This document shows positions 46,479 through 58,753 of a stretch of 64,000 nt of DNA, one piece after another. Numbering within the stretch: the first letter of the stretch is position 1; each line of letters begins with the position of its first letter. Below the pieces are notes generated by a model that was not told where the DNA came from, did not search any database, and was given only the letters and a program-made list of their open reading frames with translations. Both the position numbers and the translations under genes were made by a program. This DNA is from Hyperoodon ampullatus (lineage: Eukaryota; Chordata; Mammalia; Artiodactyla; Ziphiidae): positions 38,100,338 through 38,164,337 of the forward strand of contig OX457061.1 of the NCBI GenBank assembly GCA_949752795.1. The letters run 5' to 3'.

Positions 46479-48417
46479 AATTATTTTTCCAGTAGTGAAA
46501 TTGTGGAGAATACAACTTGCATTTCTACTGTATTCCCGCAAAAAGAGGAAGTTCTTTTCCACAAAGACTCTCATCAATGTTAACTCTGGGAGAGAAGTAT
46601 TTGTAGTTGTCTCATGCTTTGTGGTGAGAGACTCGCACTTTTTCCCCTGTCTCTATTGTGGGGAACAGGGCACACTTTGGGCTGAGAATTCATGCTGTGG
46701 TCAGAAAAGAAAGAAACGAAAAATACCCTCATTAACACTGCTCTTTAACAAGTTCAGCAAATGGGCTTCAGGCATTCTAAACAGCAGCAATTAAAAAATA
46801 ACTTTAGATTTCATACATTTCTTCCAGTAGGATGAAAAGCTGAGGTATGTTAACTTTAATTTTATGGTTTGGGTGAATACAGAGTTCAATTACTCCCTGT
46901 CAAAGCAGAAATCAGCCTCTTACAGGGAGTAAGTGCTAATTAAGCAAAACAGAGTAAGCATGTTATATGAAGTATATTTGATTCTTTCCTGTGCACTTTG
47001 GCTGCACAAGCTCTAACCACAGTTTCCGGAGGGACCACCAGTGCTCCCTAAGAATGCCAATGCAGTGTTCCGTCCAGTTAGTGGGGTGCAGAGACCAGTC
47101 AGAATGCTGATGCTTTCCACAAAGGAGATGGGGCTAGGGAGGCAAATGCAATCAGGGAGTATTACCTCTGTCTTGTGTGCCTGCTACAAAACAGTGTCCT
47201 CTCAAGACTTCTCTATCCCTTCTTTGCTTTATACGTGTATGTGTAAGTTTGTATATGTAAGCTTTACAAGTCTCTCATAAGAGAAAACTGAAAATGCCCA
47301 GGAAAAAGACAAAACTGCTTCAACAGAGAAAGGTCTCTCTGTTCCAGTTGAAGAGGATATAGAGTTATAACAGGAAATATCCATCCCCTGAAACTGTATG
47401 AAACATGGATGCTTCCACAATTTACTCAAGGTCTCACTGACCAGGCTATAAGTAATTTTAATTATTATTTCTTATGATTATGGTTGATAAAAAGTCTCAG
47501 TGGTATGCTAAAAATCTTTAACACTTGTTGACCTTTTTTCTTGATAGCTTTACTCCTCCCAGGCTCCAGCCAACAGTAGCAGTAACAGATATCCAGATCT
47601 TAAGAGGATAGAAGTATAATGGTGCACTGAATATGGAAAGGAAGAACCAGTAATGGTTCCTATACATTCATAACGCGAATCAGCATCAAACTAAGGAATA
47701 AGCTTCCCCAAGAAGAAGTTGACAGCAAATAGTTTCTCCTCTTAATGAACTGAGGAAACAACTTTGAAGTTATCCGTAGCCACTGCTTCTGAAGCGACCA
47801 GTAGCTTTGCAACTATTAGTTTACTTGTATTAGATTAATTTATATTAGAGTTTATTTAATGCAATTGCTCACAAATTTTAAACCATTTTGTAGAGTAGTG
47901 TTCTGTATCTGTTTAAATGAAATGCTTTCCTAAGCTCAAGATCAGTGTTTTTATGTTGTGTAAATTATGAAATTACCGTGGAATATCTGGTAAACTTGAT
48001 AGGAAACCCCAGATGTCAGCACTTTGCTGGGCAAGATTTAAAGTGGCCCACACCATTAGCCCTCATCAGGAGGAGTAGCAGTGGGCTAAGTCATAAGGGC
48101 ACGCCCATCCATTACACTCACCCAGGATACTGAGTGAGAATCAAAGGGCAGTCAGACAGGGATCTCTGTGCTCAGATTCCACTGCCAAGAAATGGCCTAA
48201 GCTCTTGTTGTTGAAGAAAATAACCCTTTAGGAATCAGACTGAATCCTATTTTAAGTTTTAGAGGAGGAAGGATACTATTTAAACATTGATGAAATGTGC
48301 CTCTCTTTTTTTATCAGCATAGAAATTTATTTGAATTCAAAAGAATATGGTTATATTTAGCATAGTGTAATAATTATCTAAAGCACATATCATTGTTGGC
48401 TCTGAAACAGTTCTAAA
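46479..48417. other. AT-rich unassigned DNA
   Basis: No gene or repeat recognised over about 1.9 kb. Open frames up to 108 codons lack family motifs. Confidence 0.3.
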
Positions 48418-48431
48418 GATGTCATTCTTTT

Positions 48432-48645
48432 TTTTTTTTTTTTTTTTTTTTTTTTGCGGTAGGCGGGCCTCTCACTGTTGGGCCTCTCCCCTTGCGGAGC
48501 ACAGGCTCCGGAGCACAGGCTCAGTGGCCATGGCTCACGGGCCCAGCCGCTCCGCGGCATGTGGGATCTTCCCAGACCGGGGCACGAACCCGTGTCCCCT
48601 GCAGCGGCAGGCGGACTCTCAACCACTGCGCCACCAGGGAAGCCC
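48432..48645 (-). repeat. CHR SINE, antisense, with internal duplication
   Basis: Poly(T) then TGCGGTAGGCGGGCCTCTCA, ending CCACCAGGGAAGCCC. The duplication GATGTCATTCTTTT is exact at 48418-48431 and 48646-48659. GGAGCACAGGCTC occurs twice in tandem at about 48496-48522 in place of the usual GGACGCGCAGGCTC, a change private to this copy. Confidence 0.97.
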
Positions 48646-48659
48646 GATGTCATTCTTTT

Positions 48660-49224
48660 GAAGTCAAAAAATATGCAGTAAAAATGGACAAGGAAGCAAA
48701 AATATGAAAGAAACAAGTTTGCTGTGTATGGGAAGTTGTTACAAGAGGGGCACAACAAGATAATGTAACAGAGTCCAAATTACGTAACATGCAGCAAGGA
48801 GTTCTCTTGCTTTAACAACTCCTAGAAAATAAACCAGTAATCTCAGTGCAAGAATATCACCACTGGGTTAACAGGACAAATATTCTGAGGGACACAGGTA
48901 GTAATTCACTATACTTCCCCTTTCTCTAATACCTTTTCTCACACCAATTTCTTTTCTTTCCTCGAGGATAGATTTTATCCTGTTGAAAACAACTTTAGTT
49001 TTATTTGTAAGGTGGAGTAAATAATATCTTGAGTGAAGTAGGCAGCGTTTTAGCTGAAGATGCTCAGGAATCAAACTTTTGAAAAAGGCCAATCAGCTAG
49101 CTAGCTAGCAGTTACCATCAGTGGCTTGCAGAAAAAAAAAAAAAAATTACAGATGATATGTTTGCTAAATAGATAAAAAGAATAAGCAGTTTAAAATGGG
49201 TGAAAAATCCCAGGATCTATTGTG
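48660..49224. other. AT-rich unassigned DNA
   Basis: A short AGCT tandem (AGCTAGCTAGCTAGC, about 49096) and a poly(A) run at 49132-49146. No gene recognised. Confidence 0.35.
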
Positions 49225-49232
49225 ACCTAGAC

Positions 49233-49459
49233 CAGAGGTCCCTAACCTTTTTGGAACCAGGGACCGGTTTCCTGGAAGCAAATTTTTTCAGGGAGGGGGG
49301 GCGGGGTGTGTGAGGTTCAGGCGGTAGGTAGTGTGAGCCATAGGGAGCGGCAGATGAAGCTTAGTTGGCTTGCTTGCGACTCACCTCCTGCTGTGCAGAC
49401 CAGTTCCTAAGAGGCTGCGGACTGGTACCCGTCCAAGGCCAAGGGGTTGGGAACCCTTG
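49233..49459. mobile_element. Non-autonomous hAT DNA transposon
   Basis: Ends CAGAGGTCCCTAACCTTTTT and AAGGGGTTGGGAACCCTTG are imperfect inverted repeats of hAT type. An exact 8-bp duplication ACCTAGAC flanks the element (49225-49232 and 49460-49467), the hAT hallmark. The interior has no reading frame. A hAT-Charlie group origin is likely; the exact family is not named. Confidence 0.9.
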
Positions 49460-49583
49460 ACCTAGACACTCAAAAGCAGACAGCTGACCTTTGATTAAGC
49501 CCTTTTCCTGTGGAGTGAGCCATAAGGGGCTCCAAGACACAGTTTGGTTTCAATGTTTCAGTGTTCACAGCCAGAGGGCAAAC

Positions 49584-50640
49584 TCAGAATGTCTCCTCCT
49601 CTTGCAAAAACTGGACCACGGATGAGAAGTCTTTTTTTGAGTAGCCCTTCACGCACATCCCTGCAGATCTGATGGGCTTGACTGCCCAGAAGGACTGGGC
49701 TCTTCGTGCTGGTAGCAGAGCCTCATGCTAATCCCAGATCCTTAGCCATGAGTGTTGCTCCGAATCCGCCCTGATAGTAATCAGCTGAGGGAACTCCATC
49801 CATCACCCCAGGTACAGGATTATAAGTGTCACTTGACCAGCATTGTCCTGAGCTCGTATTTAGGATTTTAGCCAAGAGTTTTGGGTCAAGCCCTAACCTG
49901 AGTCCCAGATTCATAGCTTCAGCAGTTCCAATCCTACTAATAGCTAACAGCAAGTTTTTGCAGATCTTCGAAGCCTGGCCAGTCCCAACAGCTCCACGAT
50001 GCACCACATGGGAGCCCATGCACCACAGCAGCTCAACCCCTCCCATCCTAAGTGTGAGGTTGCCAGATCGAGCCATTCCCACACTACCAGAAACAGGGGC
50101 ATCCGTGAAAACTGCTCCAATTTTCTCAACTTCTTTGGCCAATTCTCTGAAAACCATAGGATCAACAGTTCTGGAATCTATTAATAGTGAGTCTTTCTTC
50201 ACTTTTTTTTGAATTCCATTTGCTCCACAATAAGCTTCTAGTGCATTGATGCATTGTAATAATTCTGTCACCTTTTTCGGCTACATCCCCTGCGGAAGAT
50301 ACTACCGGGTTCACCTGCATCTAGAAGCTCTTTGCATGAATCAGGGAACACATCAACAACAGTGAGTGGCTAGCCATGTTTCATGAGCTCTTTTGCCACT
50401 GGATTCCCCACGTTGCCTACTCCAGTGAATCCAACTGGAGTCTTGGAAGCTACTGACCTACAACACAGCGCTGCAAGGCTGGCCACCGACGGCTGCTGCA
50501 GACGACTCCCTGTACCAGAGGCCGGAGGTGGCTCCACGGAGACGGAAGGAGGCTGACACGTTGCCCGCGCCCCTCCTTCCCACGGTGACCTCCTCAACTC
50601 CCGGCTCACCCACTGGCTGCTACAGGGTGCGTGGTGCAGA
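49584..50640 (-). pseudogene. HIBADH: HIBADH processed pseudogene
   Basis: HIBADH is the mitochondrial enzyme that oxidises 3-hydroxyisobutyrate to methylmalonate semialdehyde in valine breakdown. This copy runs on the minus strand without introns, covering nearly the whole coding region. Recognisable parts are the cofactor loop GFTGVGNVGNPVAKELMKHG, the catalytic stretch DAPVSGSVGMARSGNLT, GTGQASKICKN with the active-site lysine kept, and SSDTYNPVPGVMDGVPSADY. It is dead: the start codon equals GTG at 50559, a stop replaces Tyr after MKHG, frameshifts lie in the leader and at about 50290-50340, and a stop follows AKDLGLA near 49724. Homology resumes to a stop at 49584. No poly(A) was found at its 3' side. 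Confidence 0.93.
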
Positions 50641-51129
50641 GGGCCGGCTCGGCTGTGGCGATTCTTAATACCTCTTTGGTACTAGGTTACACATACAATT
50701 TCACCTAGTGAGCGATTTAACAGAAGGAATTTTTTTCTACGGCATTTTTGTGGCACAGCAGATAGAAGCGAGGTCACTATTTCTTTGAAAAACTGAATTA
50801 AAAATTTATAGAAAGTCATGATTCATTCTACAAATATGCTGAGTCAAACAAACGTGAAAACTGATGTGATGGAGGAAGAGCGCTAGACTTCCCTGATGCT
50901 CAACTGGCACCTTTCTTCTGGTGTCAGAACATGGTTGTGTAACTCCTTTAATCCCAGTGGATTTTCCAAAAATTCCAGAATCTTCAGATTTTGGTAGCCC
51001 CTGTTTACTGCCTTTGCCCCGCCCCCCATGCCAACCCCCACCCCACCCTGCACACATTTATTTTTTACCAGTTGTTCTCCGGGGTGTTTTTCTTTATATA
51101 GTTATCGCAGCAGTTTGTTAGACTACTGA
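50641..51129. other. Unassigned DNA
   Basis: No gene or repeat recognised; C-rich run at 51020-51050. Confidence 0.3.
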
Positions 51130-51553
51130 CCCCCAGTGCAAATGCCCCTCCCCCCCGTTTTCTCACCCTGTGTAGTTTTGTTCCACCTTGACCTGGGCTT
51201 GATCACATGACTTGCTTTGGCCCAATGGCATATCAAGAGCTGAAGCTTGGAGAGTACTCGTGCTTTAGGGCTTGTCCTCATGGAAACCTGACATGTTAGG
51301 AAGCCTGGCTAACCTAGTGGAGACTAGGCACAGGCCACAGCCAGCACCAATGGCCAGACATGTGAAAGCAACCAGCCCCAGTCCAGCAACCAGATGATGG
51401 CAGCCTCAGTAGTCACCTCAGGTGAAAGCAAGATAGATCCACCCAAGAGATCCCAGCCCATTCTGCTGATTCACAAATTGTGAGGAGATAAAGTGCCTGC
51501 TGTTTTAAACCACCAAGCTTAGAAGTAGTTCATCACACAGGAAGAGATATAAC
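51130..51553 (+). repeat. MaLR LTR, MLT1-like
   Basis: GACTTGCTTTGGCCCAATGG, GGAAGCCTGGCTAACCTAGT, GCCAGACATGTGAAAGC, TTGTGAGGAGATAAAG and TGTTTTAAACCACCAAGCTT follow MLT1 order. Confidence 0.8.
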
Positions 51554-52237
51554 TATCTTCACTGTTAGATTATTTTCCCATTTTATACCATGTTTCCCCT
51601 CAAACGACTGTTCCTTTATCCAAGATTCTAGAAAAGAAATAACAACTGATGAGGCTGATAGAGCCTTAACATTTTTTATAAGTTTTGTAAACTTTTAAAA
51701 TAACTATGTTAATAAAATCAATATTTATTTGATCACAAAATTATTTTCTTCAGTTGCCTTAAGAAGTAATGCAGAATTGTACTAAGTTTATACATTTGGA
51801 GGCTCTAAAAATGTGTTATTCCTTGGATTCAAGTCCTAGTGTACTTTATGTGGGCATTCACGTTTGCAAAATGATTCCAGGAAAGTTGCGATTTCACTTT
51901 ACAACTTTGGCCTAAGGAGTCTTATGATATTTTACCTGAGAAAAATAACACATTAATTCCACTTTCAGCTATTAAACCCATGGCTTCCTGTATTTTCTAA
52001 ATTCCCTATCAGTGAAGAAGACTATGTATAGCGTACAAGACTGTCATGATTAGGAGGAAGGTAGTACAGAAAGAGCCCATCAAATTGGGCATTGCCCAGT
52101 CATGTCAGTATACTAACGTGGCGAGCTACAGGCAGCTTGAAGCCTGGAAAAAAGACAGATACAATGTAATGATTATCCTAAGGATCCGGATAATGATTCC
52201 TATGATTTTGTTTTAAATATTAATGGCAGAGGATTCT
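51554..52237. other. AT-rich unassigned DNA
   Basis: No gene or repeat recognised. Confidence 0.3.
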
Positions 52238-53440
52238 GGGGAAATGATGGTGGCTACAGAGAAGATTTTTATCCCTGAATATGCCACCCCTCCCCTAAGT
52301 ACACAACCCCCCACCCCTACAAAGAAGAAAGAAAAGCATCTAGGATAGCAAGATCAAAAACCCACAGACAACATCTACAACAAGGTGTCCACATGAACTG
52401 CAACATACAGCCAGGTAGGAACAAATCAACAACAGGAAAAAGACCTACATATGTGTATCCCAAGGTGTGTGGGAGGAAGATGAGGGAAGGACTCTCTCTT
52501 TCAGGAGAGCCAAAGGCTACTATGGTTCAAGAACTCACTGAGATTGAAAAACTCACTGAGAACAGCGGCAGAAACCGGGAGTGAACATTGCAGGCTCCAC
52601 TTTGAAGCTGAGTGCAAGAACTTTGAAATGTTCTGAGGATGCCAAGTGTTCTGGGGTCTGTGAAACCTTGACACCTATCAAACCAAAGCACCATTCCAGA
52701 ACAAATCCCCATACTCAACAAGGACAGGAAAGAGGAGGCCTGGGTAAATGAGCACAGGAGGGCCGAGGAGGAAGATTTTAGAAATTTTAAGGTCATTTTT
52801 TAAAATTATGTTGTGAAAATAATAGAAGATAGTGAGCCCTGGAGTTCTGAAGCTAGAAATTATATTCTGATCTATGTTTCCCTCCTAAAGTGTAAACTTA
52901 TTTCATTTAAAAATGAGTGACAGAAAAGTATTCCATTCACATCCTGTAGAAAATCAGTGAGAAAAAAAAAGAAAAAAGAAGGGTGAAAAGAAAGTTCCAG
53001 CAAATCCTGAAAACGTGACAGAAAGACACATCCACAGAACAAATGAAATTTATTGCCTGATATTGCGGAAAAAGTAAAAGAAATTTTAAAAGGAATAGAA
53101 ACTGGTTTTAAGAAAAACATAAAAGAAATTAGAAAAATTCAGAAATGAAGTGATTGGAGAATAGCAAGATTTGAAAAGGTGGAAAAATTCAGTAAGTAAT
53201 TTGTTTAAAAAAATCATGTCTCGAGAGAAGGTTAAACTAGAAGGAACACAAGTTTGAATAAACACAGTGGATAATGTCTCCTTGGAGAAACAGCTGATTT
53301 CAAATCCAGCATAAGAAACGAACAAGATGTTCCTGTTACATCTTGTCATACAAGAGAGCTGGGAAGACTTCAAAGACTACTGTGGTTGTCTGGAAAGGAC
53401 TCAGGAGCCAACTTGAACAGGATCCGTGAACCTAAGAGGG
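52238..53440 (+). repeat. Degraded L1/HAL1 5' half, sense
   Basis: GGATTCTGGGGAAATGATGG near the left resembles the start of old L1/HAL1 elements. A GC-richer leader is followed by A-rich sequence typical of ORF1 (AAAGAAATTAGAAAAATTCA, ATGAAGTGATTGGAGAATAG). All frames are broken. Confidence 0.45.
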
Positions 53441-54134
53441 GACAATCTCTGCATCGATATTTATAACAACCTCACTGAAAACAACAACAAAGAAAGAAAA
53501 TACCTCATTAGTCATCTTTGGAAGCTACTTTGGAGTCAACCTTTCTCTCTCTTGTTTTTTCTTTTTTTGTAAAACTGGTAAATAAAATAAAAGAAACATT
53601 TATTCTTCCTTTCCTAATTAAACTGTAACTCAGGGCAACCAAGTAGTTGATGAAATAATGTTCTAGCTAGTAAATGAATAATAATCTAATTAGTAGAATA
53701 TCACTATTTGGTACCCTTAATAAATTAATGGATCTAGACATTGATCATTAATGGCTGCAACGTCACAGTAAGACAGACACTTTATAGTTCCTTTTGGAAT
53801 TCATCAATATTATCTATGAAGTAAACTTGACAAAAAAAATCACACCTGAATTATGTCAGTGCTCTAGATCTATCTACCAACTGACAGTAAATACATGGGT
53901 CAAAGGAGCATGATAAATGTATAAGCATAAAGGGGATGCAATCAGCATAAGCCAGACAGTTGGGAACCCTACTGGATGAATGCTTTGAATTCAATGACAA
54001 ATACTTGCAAGAAAAATGAGCAAATTGAGTTCTTTTAAACCTATACTTTAAAAGAAATTGTGTTTGGATCAGCAATCAAATAAATAATGGTTATTAAAAT
54101 AAAAATACATTTATAGGACAATCAAGGAAACACG
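53441..54134. other. AT-rich unassigned DNA, likely L1 interior
   Basis: It lies between sense L1/HAL1 5' and 3' parts and may be the decayed interior, but no landmark is readable. Confidence 0.3.
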
Positions 54135-54445
54135 AACTGACTGGCTATTTGTTGATATTAAGGAATTATTATTATTTGCGGATGTGTGATAATGACATAG
54201 TTGAGCTTAAAAAGGGCAGTTCTTGCATTTTAGAAATATGTATACTGACATTTTCACTGAGAAAAAGAAATCTGGGATTTGCTTTAAAATTGCTGGGGAT
54301 TATGGTGGTAGTAGTAAGAGAGGGTATAGAGAAAATATATTGGCCTGAAATTGATATTTGATGAGAACAATTGATGAAAGTTTCTACTTCTTTCTTTTTA
54401 CTTCTGTAGATGTTTGAAATTTTCCATACTAAAACATGTTTTATA
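54135..54445 (+). repeat. L1M/HAL1 3' end, sense
   Basis: TATTAAGGAATTATTATTAT, GTGTGATAATGACATAGTTG, TCTGGGATTTGCTTTAAAAT, then GATGTTTGAAATTTTCCATA and a short tail follow the 3'UTR order of old L1M/HAL1 elements. Confidence 0.8.
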
Positions 54446-57001
54446 AATGTAGATGGCTTGCAATTTGCTCTTCTGAGCTCTCAGAAGGCAAAAAGCCATT
54501 CTTAAATTAGGAGCTTTCTTCTCTAGCCAAGAATTCTAATGATAATTTTGTCCCAACTGGCCAGCGCACTCAGATTGCTCTGAGATCTGTTGGTGGAAAA
54601 AAAATCAGCACAAACAATAAAGAGGCTCTTTAGTCTTAGAAGAAAACAACAAAGAGTAAAGGCTGCTGCTAGGTCTAGGGCAATAGTGTAGTATCAGTAT
54701 AAGACAAAATATTAGTTTCTTCCAAAATCCACTTGTTACTACTGTGTATACTTTTGCAGCAAAATATCTTTTCTACATTGTCAGCATTAAAGTAAGTTTA
54801 CTATTTAGGTAGCATTTAAATTATCATATACTCAAAGCCTAGAAAGAATCCCCTAGGCTGAAATGACATTAAATCTTATTTTGGCCATTGTAGTGTATTC
54901 TCCAGTCCTACTTGCTTTGTCTATAACTGTCCTAAAAAGGTGTGAGGAGATCTGCCAATATTAATGCCAGGATTCAAAATGAGTTCTTTGTAGCTTGCTT
55001 CCTTCAGGATCTTCTGCCCTCAGACCCATGTATTTACTTAATGCCTCAGATTATTGTATATGTCACATCTTTCCAACTAGAAGACAAGCTCCTTTAAGGG
55101 CAGTGAATAGTCTCATCAACATCGAATTTACTCCAACACCAGTGCTTTCAAAATGTGTGTTGCTTAGTATATGTCTGACTCTAAGAAGTTATAGAAACAA
55201 TTCTACTCTAACTAAATAATAATGATACTACTACTACTATTTCTACTACTACTGCTAATAAAATGTATGAAATAGAGTACACATGGGAAAATAAAGATAA
55301 CACTGGAAATCCCAGACTATAAAATGAATGATCCCAAAGCCACTGGCCAATCCATCGACTGTAAACAGTTACTTGTGAATTGGTCAACATTTAAATGTAT
55401 AATTGAGAGAAGGGTTAAAACAAATTTTATTACCAAAACACAATTTTTATACCTACAATTTTTGAGCTCAACTAACCTGTAGTTTTAACAGAAATAGATG
55501 AGATTCAAAGTATTCATTCAGGTTCCTCAGTGATCCATTCCCTATCTTTCCTTATGAAACAATCAGTTATAACTCTAATAACTTGTCAAGGATTCACCAA
55601 TCTCTACTTCCTTTATTTTCCAAGGTTTGGTATCATTACAGAATCAAGTCCTTTGGCGGAATTTAATAGTTTCAAAATCCCTCATCAATATTATTCACTG
55701 GGATAAAATAATATGAAAATTTAACAAACACTGACTATGTGCTGAGAAATGATCCTTCAGTGATTCACTCAAGGTGGAGACTAGCATTCAGGCTACACCT
55801 GAGGTAGAATTTGAATTCCAAAGTGGACCTTTAAACCACAGCTCATCTTCTCTTTTTAAAACCATTAAAAATAAGCCTGTTGCCTGACCTTTGAGATTCT
55901 GCAAAGAGACCATATTTAGATCTTTTGTCACTTTTAACTGCCCTAGTCCCCTTCTCTACTTTCAGAATAGTGATTCCCAGATAAGTATAATGAGTTCAAA
56001 CAGTGTGGTTAAAGGGGTAATTAGTCTGCTCTGCAGCCAAGTTACTCACAGAATAAATAAGTTGGCTTTCACAGTTGTTAGTTTCTTCCTGGGCTTTGTT
56101 TAGAGGGGTCTCAGCTCAAGCAAGCAGCCTGTCAGCAGCCTGAAATAACTCTGTGGAAATCTAATGGCATATATGTAAAATATGTCTATGAAACCTTTTA
56201 TTCAATCTTAGGTGCATAATTTTACTACTTCTTTAGGCCTGGAAAAGGATATTCAGCTACAAAAGGACAGACAAGAAAATGTGTTTAATACCTCATGCCC
56301 TCCTCACACCCTAGAACCTTATTTTACCCGTTTCATCAGAAAATGATGAATACTGTAAGAAACATTTTTAATTAGTTGATCAAATATTTAAGTGCACTAA
56401 GTCTCTGTATTTATTAAAGCAAATATAGTTACCTTTCTGTCCCTTTCTAAAAGAAAGCAAAAGATACAGTTCTTTTTTCTTAAGACTCAGGGTTTATGGA
56501 TATTAATTATTACACTATATTGACACCCAGACATGTTTATAGGAGGCTTTTGAGACATACAGAGATATTTATTCCCATACCAAATGGCACTTCTTTTTCC
56601 TCTGCCTTCTGCTTGTATTTTTTCTGTTGCGATTATATCCTACTGAGGTTGCTACATGTCTTTGTTTGATTTGAGGTTCTAAAGGTAAGACTGTATAGTC
56701 TCCTTTTTACAGAATAATAATGGGTTTTATGACTGTTTGCCTTCAGAAGCCTCCTTTTCCACTCATTCTCATTTCTTATCTATGGTGAGGTGTCTAAAAC
56801 AGATGAGTTAGTTCTGAACTGGTGATATATAAATCAATTATTATTTGATTCATATTCAAAGCAGCTCCTCCTAAAATAGTGGCCTTCCTGCCTGTGGGAT
56901 GTAGTCTAACCTACTGCCTGGATCTACACCCACCAACATCCATATTTTGTCTATTGTTACCTTGGACACTTGTAGGAACTGAGTGAGTTTCTGTTTCTAT
57001 A
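54446..57001. other. AT-rich unassigned DNA
   Basis: About 2.5 kb with no recognised gene. An imperfect (ACT)n triplet run lies at 55217-55256. A possible very old MIR piece lies at about 55725-55850. Confidence 0.35.
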
Positions 57002-57403
57002 GTGTCCATTGACAGACAAATGAATAAATAAAATATGGCACATATGTAGAATGGAATGTTATTCAGCCTTAAAAAATAAGGGAATCTTGCCATTTGCAAC
57101 AACTTGGATGAACCTTGAGGGCATTATGCTAAGTGAAATACATCAGAGAGAGAAAGTCAAACACTGCATAATCTCACTTTTACGTGTAATCTAAAAACGC
57201 TGCTCTCACAGAAACGGAGTAGAATGGTGGCCGTCAAGGGCTGGGGAGTGGAGGAAATGGGGAGTTGTTGGTCAAAGGGTATAACCTTCCAGTTATAAGA
57301 TGAATAAATCCTGGGAGTCTGATGTACAGCATGGTGACTATAGTTAACAACACTCTATTGCATACTCAAAAGTTTCTGAGATAGTAGATCTTACGTGTTC
57401 TCA

Positions 57404-57440
<37 letters not shown>

Positions 57441-57585
57441 AATTAACTGTGTAAGGTCATGGATGTGTTAACTAACCTTACTGTGGTAATCATTTTGCAA
57501 TATATACATGTATCAAATTATGATGTTGTACACCTTAAACTTATACAGTGTTATATGTTAATTACATCTCAATAAAACTGGAAAG
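57002..57585 (+). repeat. L1 3' end, sense
   Basis: GTGTCCATTGACAGACAAAT, GGAATGTTATTCAGCCTTAA, AACTTGGATGAACCTTGAGG, ATCTCACTTTTACGTGTAAT, CTATAGTTAACAACACTCTA and ATTACATCTCAATAAAACTG are ORF2 end and 3'UTR in order. It includes an expanded (CA)n at 57404-57434. Confidence 0.93.
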
Positions 57586-58721
57586 AAGAAAAAGATTCAC
57601 ATGGAGAAGGGTGAGGCTGGTAGAAAAAAGCCACTGCCTTGAGCAGTACCAAAGTGGGCGGAAAGCCATGGGCCTCTATTAGCACTGCTGGGAAGGCTCT
57701 GTTCCTACGTGTGGGGAGGGGGTAGGACAGCACAGCTGTGATCCTTATTGCAGACCCTAGGCAGCCTCAGGCAACTTTTCAAAGTTAGATGCTGAAAACC
57801 AATAAATGAAATTATAAGGAAAAATTACATAAATGCCTTTATTCTACTTCTGGTCCTCTTGGCAACTTTTTCCATCTAAAAGCTGCACCCTGCAGTTCTC
57901 AAAGCAGGAACATTAACATGGATCAGAAGTTTCCAAACTTTTCATCATCAACCCCTACACCAAAAGAAAAGTTGAAATTTTATGACCCCTAGTATATGAA
58001 GTATCTTGTGTGTTTTTAATATTTATCAAGAGAACATTTAACAGTTACCTACTATGTGCCAAGAGAAAATAAAAATAAGACACAGACTTTAAATGCAGAC
58101 TTTGTTCCGGTATTATTCTTCCTTTTGACTTCAGTATAAGAACTATTGAGCTATTTGCTGTCCCAGTAAGGGGATAAGCAGACGACTACAGAATCCTGTG
58201 ATCTCTTCTCAAGTTTGCAACTATAGGGTTGGTCCTAGAATTGCTCAATAACTTTGTATTTTGATTTAAGGGGAAACTAAAAGAACTTCCTGTCCCAAAG
58301 TAACTCTGCTTTGTGGAGACTGGAGGTGCCGTGCAATTGACTCAAGATACTGTTTATTTGTTTAAACAGTTAAATGAGTAGTTTCTATTTAACAAGTGAG
58401 CACAAATTTTCACAACAGTACCTACCCCATGACATAGCTCAGACGAAAACTCTGAGGGAAAGGAAAACTATATGGGCAAAAAGTCCAGGTTCTATCCACT
58501 GTACATGGGATATTGATAGGCTTGTAAAACTTAGAGGTACCTAGGGGTACCCAGGAACCCTAGGTATTTAGTATACAGATCAGCAAAGGATGGTGGAAAA
58601 TAAGACGACACCAGGTCAGGGGACAAATTAAGCAGGTGAAGCTGGTCCTTTATACTCTTTTCCCTTCTGATATACCACTGCTCTGTCATGTCCAGAATAT
58701 GTTCTGTATCCTCAGTAGACC
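57586..58721. other. AT-rich unassigned DNA
   Basis: No gene or repeat recognised. Confidence 0.3.
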
Positions 58722-58722
58722 T

Positions 58723-58749
<27 letters not shown>
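58722..58749 (+). repeat. (CA)n microsatellite
   Basis: Uninterrupted AC run. Confidence 0.95.
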
Positions 58750-58753
<4 letters not shown>

